A stretch of DNA of 17,838 nt from JBHIBA01 sp046758845 (GTDB lineage: Bacteria > UBA8248 > JACPRG01 > G963555815): assembly GCA_046758845.1 (NCBI GenBank), contig JBHIBA010000069.1:1-17838 (forward strand), read 5' to 3'. A model generated the notes under the pieces. That model was not told the DNA's origin. It searched no databases and saw nothing but the letters and a program-made list of their open reading frames with translations. This document shows, piece after piece, positions 1 through 6,513 of this stretch. Within the stretch, counting starts at the first letter, position 1; each line of letters starts with the position of its first letter. The position numbers were made by a program, and so were the translations under genes.

Positions 1-159
1 AGAGAGCGGCAATATAGCGACTCTGCGCAAAGAGTGTCAAGGCGACTGGAGGCTGGGTACTCCTCTTGACACGGGGGCGCTTTTTGAAAGCCGCACAGAT
101 AGGGTTAGGGGGGCCTTCCCTCGGCTTCACTCGGGACAAGCTTTGAAAACCGGCCTAAT

Positions 160-191
160 GCGGGGGGCGCCTTACAAAAAGCGCCCCCCGC
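160..191. repeat. Hairpin repeat, G6/T5 module family, copy 1
   Basis: The arms GCGGGGGGCGC (160-170) and GCGCCCCCCGC (181-191) are perfect complements around a 10-nt loop. Read on the minus strand the loop is TTTTTGTAAG. The G-rich arm followed by five T is the module that recurs at 6469-6502 and 10574-10607 with different stem ends. There is no T tract outside the stem, so it is not a typical intrinsic terminator. Confidence 0.75.
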
Positions 192-230
192 TACTGAGTG
201 AGGCCTGGGGATAAGTCAGGGAAAAAGGGG

Positions 231-260
231 TTGACAGCCGTTTGACGGCTCCTTTAGCGT
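231..260 (+). promoter_or_regulatory. Possible promoter for the molybdenum hydroxylase operon
   Basis: A perfect -35 hexamer TTGACA (231-236) is followed after 18 bp by a weak -10 TAGCGT (255-260). A 6-bp dyad, AGCCGT (236-241) and ACGGCT (245-250), lies in the spacer and could be an operator half-site pair. The weak -10 and the long distance to the first gene keep confidence low. Confidence 0.3.
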
Positions 261-478
261 AGATCACGACAAGCCGAAAAGGGGTCGCCTGTCGGAAGAA
301 GGGCGAAACGGTGCGTCGAGCGCCTGAATTGTCCGGTCAAAGGATTCACCCGTAGAGAAGACCCCAACGCGCCCCCGGGTTCACGCACGGCGGATCCCAG
401 CGGAAGCGGGCGCTCTTCCGCGCCTCTCCTCAAATGCAGAGGAAGGGTCGGGGCCCCTTCACCGAATAGGTGCATCTC

Positions 479-1342
479 ATGTGGCGTCACTTTGATTACC
501 TCGAACCCCGAACGGTGGAAGAGACCTGCACGCTTCTGGCCCAATATGGGGACGAGGCTCAGATCCTCGCCGGCGGAACGGCCCTGCTGAAACTGATGAA
601 GCTGCGGATCGCCCGCCCGGCCGTTGTCCTGAACGTCAAGAAGATCCCCGGCCAAGACCACATAGAGAAGCTGAACGGAGGGGGGTTGCGCATCGGCGGC
701 CTCGCCATTTACCGCCGGCTCGAGCGGAGCGGCCACGGACACGCGTACCTGGCGCACGTTGCCAGCGACGTAGGGTCCGTCCAGGTGCGGAACATCGCCA
801 CGGTGGCCGGGGCGCTGTGTCTGGCCGAACCCTCCTCCGACATCGGCCCGGTCCTGATGACCTTGGGCGCCGAGGTGGATTTGACCTCCGCTTCGGAAAA
901 GCGCACCGTCCCCGTGACCGAATTCTTCCAGGATGCCTTTGAGACCCGCAAAACGCCGGAGGAGATGTTGACGGAGATCCGGGTGCCCCCCCTTCCGGAG
1001 GGGGCGGGGTGGGACTATCAGAAATTCTGCCTGCGTCGCGGCTTTGACATCGCCGTCGTAGGGGTGGCGGCGGTGGTCGAGCCCGGCCAAGACGGCGCCA
1101 TCCAATCCGTCCGGCTTGCCGTGGGGGCGACGCAGCCGACGCCCTTCCGGCATCCCGAGGCCGAAGCCCTGTTGGCCGGCCAAAAATTCTCCGAAGAACT
1201 CTGCCGGGCGGCGGCCGACAAGGTGACGCAGGGGCTGGAAGGGATCAGCGACGTCCGCGCATCGGGCAAATTCCGGGTCCACCTCACCCAGGTGCTCGTT
1301 CGGCGTGCGCTGGAAGCGGCCTACCAGCGCGCCTCGAACTGA
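479..1342 (+). CDS. FAD-binding subunit of a xanthine dehydrogenase-family molybdenum hydroxylase
   Basis: This is the medium, FAD-binding subunit (CoxM/HcrB-like) of a three-subunit molybdenum hydroxylase; it passes electrons from the iron-sulfur subunit to an acceptor. At 287 residues it has the family's usual length. An N-terminal FDYLEP segment opens the fold, followed by the AGGTALL flavin-binding loop near residue 33 and the VRNIATVAGALC stretch near residue 100, which matches the family's second FAD loop (usually IGNATIGGN-like). The C-terminal part matches the CO dehydrogenase flavoprotein C-terminal domain. I chose ATG at 479 because AGGTG lies six bases upstream; an in-frame GTG at 470 is possible. 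It is the first gene of a FAD, FeS, Mo operon; the next gene starts 65 bp after its stop. The substrate cannot be told from this subunit. Confidence 0.9.
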   Translation: MWRHFDYLEPRTVEETCTLLAQYGDEAQILAGGTALLKLMKLRIARPAVVLNVKKIPGQDHIEKLNGGGLRIGGLAIYRRLERSGHGHAYLAHVASDVGSVQVRNIATVAGALCLAEPSSDIGPVLMTLGAEVDLTSASEKRTVPVTEFFQDAFETRKTPEEMLTEIRVPPLPEGAGWDYQKFCLRRGFDIAVVGVAAVVEPGQDGAIQSVRLAVGATQPTPFRHPEAEALLAGQKFSEELCRAAADKVTQGLEGISDVRASGKFRVHLTQVLVRRALEAAYQRASN

Positions 1343-1352
1343 TTCCGCCGTA

Positions 1353-1374
1353 GGGGCGCACGGCCGTGCGCCCC
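1353..1374. repeat. Perfect 22-bp palindrome between the FAD and FeS subunit genes
   Basis: GGGGCGCACGG (1353-1363) is followed directly by its exact reverse complement CCGTGCGCCCC (1364-1374). It lies 10 bp after the FAD-subunit stop and ends 33 bp before the FeS-subunit start. It could be a REP-type palindrome, an mRNA-processing or stability hairpin that sets subunit ratio, or an attenuator. No T tract follows. Confidence 0.75.
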
Positions 1375-1407
1375 CGCCGTTTTCGCCAGGGCGGGAGAAG
1401 GACAACC

Positions 1408-1884
1408 ATGCGGAAAGACATCGAAATCACAGTCAACGGGGACCTCCAGGATCTCAACGTCCCCATCCACCGAACCCTCCTCCATCTGCTCAGATACGAC
1501 CTGGGACTCACCGGCACGAAGGAAGGGTGCGGCCAGCACGAGTGCGGGGCGTGCACGGTCCTCATGGACGGCGAACCCGTTTGCTCCTGTTCCATCCTCG
1601 TGGTGGATGCGGAAGGCAAGGACGTGACGACCATCGAGGGGCTTGCGGCCGATGGCAAGCTCCATCCCCTGCAAGAGACGTTCGTGAAGTGCGGCGCCAT
1701 CCAATGCGGTTACTGCACGCCGGGCCAGATCATGTGCGGCGTGGCGCTGCTGAAAGATAACCCCAACCCGACCGACCAGGAAATCCGCTTGTGGATGAGC
1801 GGCAACCTTTGCCGCTGCACCGGATACCAGAAGATCCGGGAAGCCATCCGCGAGGCCGCCAAGATCGTCTCTGGCGCTTCGTGA
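1408..1884 (+). CDS. 2Fe-2S ferredoxin subunit of the molybdenum hydroxylase
   Basis: The 158-residue small subunit (CoxS/HcrC-like) carries two 2Fe-2S clusters that link the molybdenum centre to FAD. The plant-type cluster ligands appear in order as GCGQHECGAC followed by a later cysteine (VCSC), near residues 38-61. The C-terminal helical cluster is seen as QCGYCTPG near residue 100 and CRCTGY near residue 135. All eight expected cysteines seem to be present and the length is normal. The start at ATG 1408 follows the ribosome site GGGAGAAGG; an upstream in-frame extension to 1366 would add non-conserved arginine-rich residues. It is the second gene of the operon; the large subunit starts 102 bp after its stop. 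Confidence 0.95.
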   Translation: MRKDIEITVNGDLQDLNVPIHRTLLHLLRYDLGLTGTKEGCGQHECGACTVLMDGEPVCSCSILVVDAEGKDVTTIEGLAADGKLHPLQETFVKCGAIQCGYCTPGQIMCGVALLKDNPNPTDQEIRLWMSGNLCRCTGYQKIREAIREAAKIVSGAS

Positions 1885-1986
1885 GCGGCGGCGAGCGAAT
1901 CGCAGTTCTCCGGGGCTGGAAGTCAAAAGCCTTCACGGAATGAAAGCCTTTCCCGCTGGAATCCCGGCGGGGCGGAGTCGTTTTAG

Positions 1987-4296
1987 ATGGCTCAATTTTC
2001 CGTCATCGGCACCCGGGCGTCCAACATCGAAGCGGCCGAGAAGTCCCGGGGCGGCGGCCAGTACGTCTCCGACACGGTCCTCCCAGGGATGCTGTGGGGA
2101 AAAATCCTCCACAGCCCATTCCCCCACGCAAAGATTCTCAGGATTGACGCCTCACGGGCGGAGGCCCTGCGGGGCGTTCGCGCCGTCGTCACGGCGGCGG
2201 ACACCCTGAAGCAACCCTACGGCGCCATCATCCCCGACGAGCCCATTCTCGCCATCGACAAGGTCCGCTTCGCCGGGGAAGAAGTCGCGGGAGTGGCCGC
2301 AACCGATCCCGATATCGCCGAAGAGGCCCTGGAGCTCATCGACGTAGAGTATGAGCCGCTGCCCACTTACGGATCGACGGAGGAAGCCCTCGCCAAGGGA
2401 GCCCTCCCCATCCACAAGGACAAGCCCGACAACGTGGCCTACAGGCTTCGCCTCGAGCGGGGCGATGTGGAGGCGGCCCTGAAGTCGGCCGAGGTGGTCA
2501 TCCAGAACAACGTCCAGCCCTCCCTCGTCCACCAGGCATACATGGAGCCCATCGCGTGCGTGGCGGACTGGCCGCCCAACGGGCGGCTCACCCTGTACGC
2601 CTCGGTTCAAAACCCCGGGATGATCCGCTTCATTTATGGGAAGGCGCTGGGCGTCGACCCCGCCGACATCCGGGTCATCCAGTCCTACGTCGGCGGGGCC
2701 TTCGGCTCCAAGTTCGAGCACAGCCTGCACCTGATTTGCGCGCTGCTCTCCCGGAAGGCGGCGAAGCCCGTCCGCCTCGTCTACACCCGGGAAGAGGAGT
2801 TCCTCGCCGGCCGGCCGCGACTTCCCATGAACATCTCCGTGCGGCTCGGCGGCCTGCGGGACGGGACGATCACGGGCAAAGAGATGTCCATTATCGCGGA
2901 CAACGGGGCTTACTCAGACTTTGCTCCCGCCATCGTGGGGACGACCGCTCACCGGATGGATCAGTGCTACCGGATCCAAAACCTCCTGTCGGAGCTGCGC
3001 CTGGTCTATACCAACCGGGCGCCGACCGGGGCCTTCCGGGGGTTCGGCAACCCGCAGGGCAACCTGGCGCTGGACACCTCCATCGACATGTTCGCCGAGG
3101 AGATCGGGATGGACCCGGCCGAGGTCCGGCTGAAGAACGTCGTGCGCACGGGCGACGTGACCTCTTTCGGCTGGAAGATGAACAGCGCCGGGGTCGCCGA
3201 ATGCATTGAAAAGACTGTGAATGCCTCGGGCTGGAAGGAAAAACGGGAGAAGTTCCGAAACCAGAAGGGACCGAGAAAGCGGGGCATCGGCATCTCCGCC
3301 TGCATCCACGTCTCGGGAAACCGCGGAATCTTCAAGGAGTTCGACGGCTCCTCCGCCATCCTCCAGCTCTCGGAAAACGGCAGGCTCACGGTCATCTCCG
3401 GTGAAGTGGACTACGGCCAGGGGAGCCGGACGGTCATGGCCCAGGTCGCGGCCGAAGCACTGGGGATGCCGCTGGAAGACGTGTCGGTCTCGAACGTGGA
3501 TACCGACGTGACGCCGCTGTGCCTGGGCGCCTTCGCCACGCGGACGACAACAGTCGCCGGCCTGGCGGTCATCGACGGGGCCGCCAAAGTGAAGAAAGAG
3601 CTCCTGGAAGTGGGCGCGGAACTCTTGGAAGCGTCTCCCACCGACCTGGACCTGAAGGACGGGAAGGTCATTGTGAAAGCGGCCCCGGACCGCTCAAAGC
3701 CGATTCGGGAGGCGGCCCACTATGCCGTCTTCTACAAGAACGCCGGCAATCCCATCGTCCAGCGGGGGGAGTACAACGCCGACGACGCGGGGGTGGAGTA
3801 TCCCGACCCGGCCACCAAGCAGGGAAACCTCTCGACGTCTTACCCCTTCGCGGCGCACGTGATCGAGGTGGAGGTGGATGAGGAGACGGGCTCGGTAACG
3901 GTCGAAGGGTTCTGGGGCGCGCACGACGTAGGCCGGGTCATCAATCTCCTGTTGGCGGAAGGCCAGGTGGAGGGCGGTTTCGTCCAGGGCCTGGGCTACG
4001 CCCTGATGGAAGACCTCCGCTACACCAACGGCGTCGTGGAAAACCCCAATTTCTACGACTACCGGATCCCCACGCAAATGGACGTGCCGGAGCGCATCGA
4101 ATCCCTGTGGGTGGAGACGAACGACCCGCTGGGGCCCTTCGGCGCAAAAGGGATCGGCGAGCCGACCCTCGTCCCCGTCGCCGCGGCCGTCGCCAACGCC
4201 ATCCACAACGCCCTGGGCATCCGCATCCACGAGCTGCCCCTCACGCCCGAGAAGGTCCTCGCCGCCCTGGAAGCCAAACGGGCCAAGGGCCAGTAA
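1987..4296 (+). CDS. Molybdopterin-binding catalytic subunit of a xanthine dehydrogenase-family hydroxylase
   Basis: This 769-residue large subunit binds the molybdopterin cofactor and hydroxylates a carbon centre, usually in a heterocycle, aldehyde or acyl-CoA thioester. It has the N-terminal a/b hammerhead domain (about residues 15-125), cofactor-contact stretches VGGAFGSKFE (near 235), GAFRGFGNPQG (near 345) and GAKGIGEP (near 718). The glutamate of the last motif is the family's general base. The active-site loop reads AFRGFG, not the AYRCSFR of form I CO dehydrogenase, so CO oxidation is unlikely. Relatives include 4-hydroxybenzoyl-CoA reductase, nicotinate dehydrogenase and purine enzymes, and I cannot choose among them. 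GGAG lies nine bases before the ATG. No XdhC/CoxF-type maturation gene is in the window. A duplicate of its 3' end lies at 6137-6212. Confidence 0.93.
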   Translation: MAQFSVIGTRASNIEAAEKSRGGGQYVSDTVLPGMLWGKILHSPFPHAKILRIDASRAEALRGVRAVVTAADTLKQPYGAIIPDEPILAIDKVRFAGEEVAGVAATDPDIAEEALELIDVEYEPLPTYGSTEEALAKGALPIHKDKPDNVAYRLRLERGDVEAALKSAEVVIQNNVQPSLVHQAYMEPIACVADWPPNGRLTLYASVQNPGMIRFIYGKALGVDPADIRVIQSYVGGAFGSKFEHSLHLICALLSRKAAKPVRLVYTREEEFLAGRPRLPMNISVRLGGLRDGTITGKEMSIIADNGAYSDFAPAIVGTTAHRMDQCYRIQNLLSELRLVYTNRAPTGAFRGFGNPQGNLALDTSIDMFAEEIGMDPAEVRLKNVVRTGDVTSFGWKMNSAGVAECIEKTVNASGWKEKREKFRNQKGPRKRGIGISACIHVSGNRGIFKEFDGSSAILQLSENGRLTVISGEVDYGQGSRTVMAQVAAEALGMPLEDVSVSNVDTDVTPLCLGAFATRTTTVAGLAVIDGAAKVKKELLEVGAELLEASPTDLDLKDGKVIVKAAPDRSKPIREAAHYAVFYKNAGNPIVQRGEYNADDAGVEYPDPATKQGNLSTSYPFAAHVIEVEVDEETGSVTVEGFWGAHDVGRVINLLLAEGQVEGGFVQGLGYALMEDLRYTNGVVENPNFYDYRIPTQMDVPERIESLWVETNDPLGPFGAKGIGEPTLVPVAAAVANAIHNALGIRIHELPLTPEKVLAALEAKRAKGQ

Positions 4297-4349
4297 CAAA
4301 AAGGCGCACGGGCCGCTTCTTGGGCACTGGCGTGCCGGCTAAGCTGCGG
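4231..4349 (+). repeat. Left copy of the 119-bp direct repeat bracketing the low-GC island
   Basis: Covers the last 66 bp of the molybdopterin-subunit gene, including its stop, plus 53 bp downstream. It aligns without gaps to 6145-6263 with 9 mismatches by hand count; only one mismatch lies in the coding part. The two copies are 1914 bp apart and enclose the decarboxylase-like gene. Confidence 0.9.
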
Positions 4350-4424
4350 TTGGGGATCCTTCCCTTTTAGACGACGTCCTTGGCGCTCGCCTTATGAGAG
4401 GTGGTTGACCAGGCACGCCAGTGC
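4324..4424 (-). repeat. MITE-like unit with 13-bp terminal inverted repeats, copy 1
   Basis: GCACTGGCGTGCC (4324-4336) and GGCACGCCAGTGC (4412-4424) are perfect inverted repeats bounding 101 bp. The interior aligns on the minus strand with 10957-11058, sharing the stretches TCAACCACCT-like and CAACCGCAG. Homology continues outside the ends: GTTTCT before and CCAAGAAGCG after. There is no coding capacity and no clear target-site duplication. Confidence 0.75.
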
Positions 4425-4480
4425 AGAAACCCGACGCGGTGCGTCCGGCCCGCCTGGACCTGCCGGAAAACTTTCCATTG

Positions 4481-4515
4481 GCGAAAAGGGCGGCCCGCAG
4501 GGCCGCCCTTTTCGC
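4481..4515. terminator. Likely bidirectional intrinsic terminator hairpin
   Basis: GCGAAAAGGGCGGCCC (4481-4496), loop GCA, GGGCCGCCCTTTTCGC (4500-4515) form a perfect 16-bp stem with a four-T run in the right arm and four A in the left. It sits between the convergent molybdopterin-subunit gene and the minus-strand decarboxylase-like gene and could stop transcription both ways. The GCGA/TCGC ends and the AAAGTTTT core on its minus-strand side (4445-4476) also make it a member of the repeat-hairpin family seen at 6403 and 10862. Confidence 0.6.
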
Positions 4516-4620
4516 ATAACGCGGGCTCTTATGTAGCGTCCAGGCTTTCGCCTCCTTTCCGTGCACCTGCAGCTGGCCTGCGTGTGAATCGAGCATTGCA
4601 CCGACCGCATTCAAACTCTT

Positions 4621-5832
4621 TTACAAAACTGCCTCTGCTTCCCCTACTACAGACATTATCTCCGCTTTTTCTTTAACGGAACGGATGGCCCTTCGCTGAA
4701 AACGCCTCATTTCAACGCGGGTAGCGGGTACACGCGGGGAGGGATGGTATTTATCATCACAGATTCTAACAACCTCCTTAGCGTGAAGAAAATGGGCAAA
4801 GGACAATGGTACCGAGGAATGGCCTCCCGTTGAGAGAGCTACACCATTATCAAAAATATAATAATGTAGATTCTCGACTCCGAGCATCTCAATGACGGGA
4901 AGAACGCCAGATCCGGCAACAGCATTATCATTGCCATCAAGGACAATTATCTTCTTTTTGGGCTGAGCCAATGCCAGCCCAATTCCAAGAGCAAGACTAC
5001 CTCCGTAAAAACCTGTGTTGTAGAAGATGTTTGTATCATCTGCCCAGGCTCGAACGTCTCGACTCAAATAGCCATTACAGATGACAAAAAGGGACCTGGG
5101 ATCACGTTGGTACTCGTCTATGATCCGCATGACAGCCTCTCTCCTTGGGACTGGAGGTTGCCTCGAATAAGCTTCCATAAGTCTTTCAGCCTCAGCTGGC
5201 GTATGAGCCCATCTGTCTGAAGAGATGCTCGGGAAGGTAGGTAGAAACGGATTGTCACTTTCTTCGGCAGTCATTGTCCCTTCAGGCATGAGAAAAACAC
5301 GAGGCCTCCTTTCTTTACGAATATACGTGATGGCTCTCTTTAACCTGCCTAGTACATTCCAGGGGGCAACTTTTCTTGTCTTGGAACGCTGAAAAGCCAC
5401 TGGCCGTGAGCATGCGATACCGGTACTGGAAATCATCCTCGTAGTACATTTGCCAACATTCAAATGTGGTTCAGAGGTTTCCTCTTGGGGATCGTATCCT
5501 CGCCATCCAACGATCAAGAAAATGGGAATCTGGAACGTAGACAACAGGGAAATGATAGGTTCGCTCGCATAACAAAACCCTGAATTCTGAAGATAGACCA
5601 CAGGAATTCTGTTTGATCCTAGAAAATGCCCGGCGGCAATGCCTACAGCGATCTCTTCGTGATTTGTTTGAATTAAGCGACAATCGCCCCGTAATTCTCG
5701 CCTTCTGGCCTCTCGGAGAATTGGATCCAACGTTGAATCAGAGACACCGGTAAAAAACCTGAATTTTGCCTTCAGGAGCTGGCTGACGAACTCTTTAGCG
5801 GGTGCAGGCGAAAAGTATTCTTTTAGCTTCAC
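4621..5832 (-). CDS. Thiamine-diphosphate enzyme related to phosphonopyruvate decarboxylase
   Basis: The 403-residue protein resembles the phosphonopyruvate/sulfopyruvate decarboxylase family, which use thiamine diphosphate to decarboxylate 2-oxo acids. The N-terminal pyrimidine-binding half has FTGVSDSTLDP (near residue 27), the probable cofactor-activating Glu59 in NHEEIAVGIAAG, and PVVYLQNSG followed by IVGWRG, as in the family. The C-terminal pyrophosphate-binding half has LDGNDNA followed by 26 residues and FDNG. The usual Gly-Asp-Gly reads Gly300-Asn301-Asp302, so the normal magnesium ligand is changed. GTG at 5832 is preferred because AGGGAG lies five bases upstream; TTG at 5859 is an alternative. 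No phosphoenolpyruvate mutase or aminotransferase is nearby, so phosphonate synthesis is not supported. GC is much lower than in its neighbours (27/60 at 4801-4860 versus 44/60 at 2641-2700), which points to acquisition. Confidence 0.85.
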   Translation of the reverse strand: MKLKEYFSPAPAKEFVSQLLKAKFRFFTGVSDSTLDPILREARRRELRGDCRLIQTNHEEIAVGIAAGHFLGSNRIPVVYLQNSGFCYASEPIISLLSTFQIPIFLIVGWRGYDPQEETSEPHLNVGKCTTRMISSTGIACSRPVAFQRSKTRKVAPWNVLGRLKRAITYIRKERRPRVFLMPEGTMTAEESDNPFLPTFPSISSDRWAHTPAEAERLMEAYSRQPPVPRREAVMRIIDEYQRDPRSLFVICNGYLSRDVRAWADDTNIFYNTGFYGGSLALGIGLALAQPKKKIIVLDGNDNAVAGSGVLPVIEMLGVENLHYYIFDNGVALSTGGHSSVPLSFAHFLHAKEVVRICDDKYHPSPRVPATRVEMRRFQRRAIRSVKEKAEIMSVVGEAEAVL

Positions 5833-6136
5833 CCATTCTCCCTTTTTCCCGTCGGGCAATCTATATCAACAGGTCGTAGTTGGCAACGACCAGAGTTGAG
5901 TTGGGCCAATGCCCCGGCGGCGAATTGGTCTTGATGTTATCTACCCCTCCCCTAGTCCCTTGATTCGGAATCTCCGCTTTTCAGCTCCAAACCGCCCAAA
6001 ATCACGCAAGTATATATCCGCCGGCTTCGCCTTTCAACCTCTAATCGCCGTGGCGGGGTTCGGATCTTTGACCCCTCGCTCAAATCGGGGCTACGCTTCA
6101 TAATTCAGCCAGCAGAAATCTTCCGGGGTGTTTAGC
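5833..6136. other. Low-GC stretch upstream of the decarboxylase-like gene
   Basis: No gene is supported. A weak minus-strand promoter may lie just above the gene (TTGCCA and TATAGA, 15 bp apart). A minus-strand open stretch ends at the TAG of 5861-5863 and reads protein-like near its end (GHWPNSTLVVANYDLLI) but has no start codon before a stop upstream, so it could be a gene remnant carried in with the island. Confidence 0.4.
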
Positions 6137-6212
6137 GGATCGGCGAGCTGCCCCTCACGTCCGAGAAGGTCCTCGCCGCCCTGGAAGCCAAACGGGCCAA
6201 GGGCCAGTAACG
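6137..6212 (+). pseudogene. Remnant of the molybdopterin-subunit gene 3' end
   Basis: Bases 6145-6210 match the last 66 bp of the large-subunit gene with one change (Pro codon CCC to Ser TCC), including the stop codon. Just upstream, GGATCGGCGAG (6137-6147) matches 4151-4161 of the gene in the same reading frame, so the remnant may be a copy with an in-frame deletion of 72 bp. It has no start and no promoter and cannot make a working subunit. The 11-bp match alone could be chance. Confidence 0.7.
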
Positions 6213-6263
6213 AAAAGGCGCGGGGGGCGCTTCTTGGGCACTGGCGTGCTGGCCGAACTGCGG
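6145..6263 (+). repeat. Right copy of the 119-bp direct repeat bracketing the low-GC island
   Basis: Aligns without gaps to 4231-4349 (110/119). Its non-coding half (GGGGGGCGCTT and CGAACTGCGG) is closer to the repeat copy at 11040-11080, read on the minus strand, than to the left copy, so this junction looks recombinant. Confidence 0.9.
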
Positions 6264-6292
6264 GTGAAGGCGTGTCTGCTTAAGCCGCACAT

Positions 6293-6401
6293 TTGACGGC
6301 CCGGCATGCGGGTCGATGACCCTTATGGCCGGGCCTGCTTGGGTTGGGTGTGGAATTGGCCGTGCCGGTCGTCTCTGGCCTTCCGGTGGTTCCCTTCTTT
6401 A
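6293..6401 (+). repeat. Interspersed repeat with GGCCCGGCAT hairpin, copy 1
   Basis: GGCCCGGCAT (6298-6307) pairs with ATGGCCGGGCC (6325-6335) with one bulged G. The loop carries an extra small hairpin, GGGTC/GACCC (6310-6322). The next roughly 65 bp (GGCCTGCTTGGGTTGGG onward to CCCTT) align with 10651-10722. The second copy lacks the loop insert. Confidence 0.7.
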
Positions 6402-6402
6402 G

Positions 6403-6445
6403 GCGATAGCGTGCCGCCCCCCTTCAGGGGGAGGCACGCTATCGC
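6403..6445. repeat. Strong hairpin, GCGA/TCGC family, with AAAGTTTT core downstream
   Basis: GCGATAGCGTGCC (6403-6415) and GGCACGCTATCGC (6433-6445) form a perfect 13-bp stem, extended past one mismatch by a C5/G5 stem. It is followed by GAATGAAAAGTTTTTC and a G-rich core (6451-6480), matching the flanks at 10908-10936 and, on the minus strand, 4445-4476 and 10595-10628. Confidence 0.8.
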
Positions 6446-6468
6446 GAATGAAAAGTTTTTCAGGGGGT

Positions 6469-6502
6469 CCAGGGGGGCGGTTTTGCAAAAAAGCCCCCCT
6501 GG
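6469..6502 (-). terminator. Hairpin just after the mutase gene, G6/T5 module copy 2
   Basis: CCAGGGGGGC (6469-6478) and GCCCCCCTGG (6493-6502) form a perfect 10-bp stem 11 nt past the mutase stop. The minus-strand loop reads TTTTTTGCAAAACC, nearly the same as the loop at 10585-10596 on the plus strand. The T run is in the loop, not after the stem, so termination is possible but not textbook. It clearly belongs to the repeat-hairpin family. Confidence 0.45.
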
Positions 6503-6513
6503 AAATCAGAATT

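Larger units (their letters stand above)
1..478. other. Intergenic leader with repeats, no gene seen
   Basis: I see no credible gene in this stretch; the long minus-strand reading frame that crosses it is a shadow of the flavoprotein gene. It holds an 8-bp inverted repeat (GTGTCAAG at 33-40, CTTGACAC at 64-71), a half copy of the G-rich/T5 repeat module (about 73-90), a perfect 11-bp-arm hairpin at 160-191 and a possible promoter at 231-260. The leader from that promoter to the first gene would be over 200 nt and contains nothing I recognise as a riboswitch. Confidence 0.6.

Noticed and set aside
254..1405. A 383-codon minus-strand open frame opposite the FAD-subunit gene
   Set aside because: High GC gives long antisense frames; its translation is Gly/Arg/Pro-rich without a recognisable fold, and the plus strand is a clear known family.
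1987..4296. Identification as aerobic CO dehydrogenase large subunit
   Set aside because: Gene order fits coxMSL, but the active-site loop is AFRGFG, not AYRCSFR, and no cox accessory genes are present.
4621..5832. Part of a phosphonate biosynthesis cluster
   Set aside because: No phosphoenolpyruvate phosphomutase, transaminase or other phosphonate gene lies in the window, and the cofactor motif is atypical.
5909..6103. A 64-codon plus-strand frame in the low-GC island
   Set aside because: No ribosome site, no recognisable features, Ser/Pro/Arg-rich translation; probably chance.
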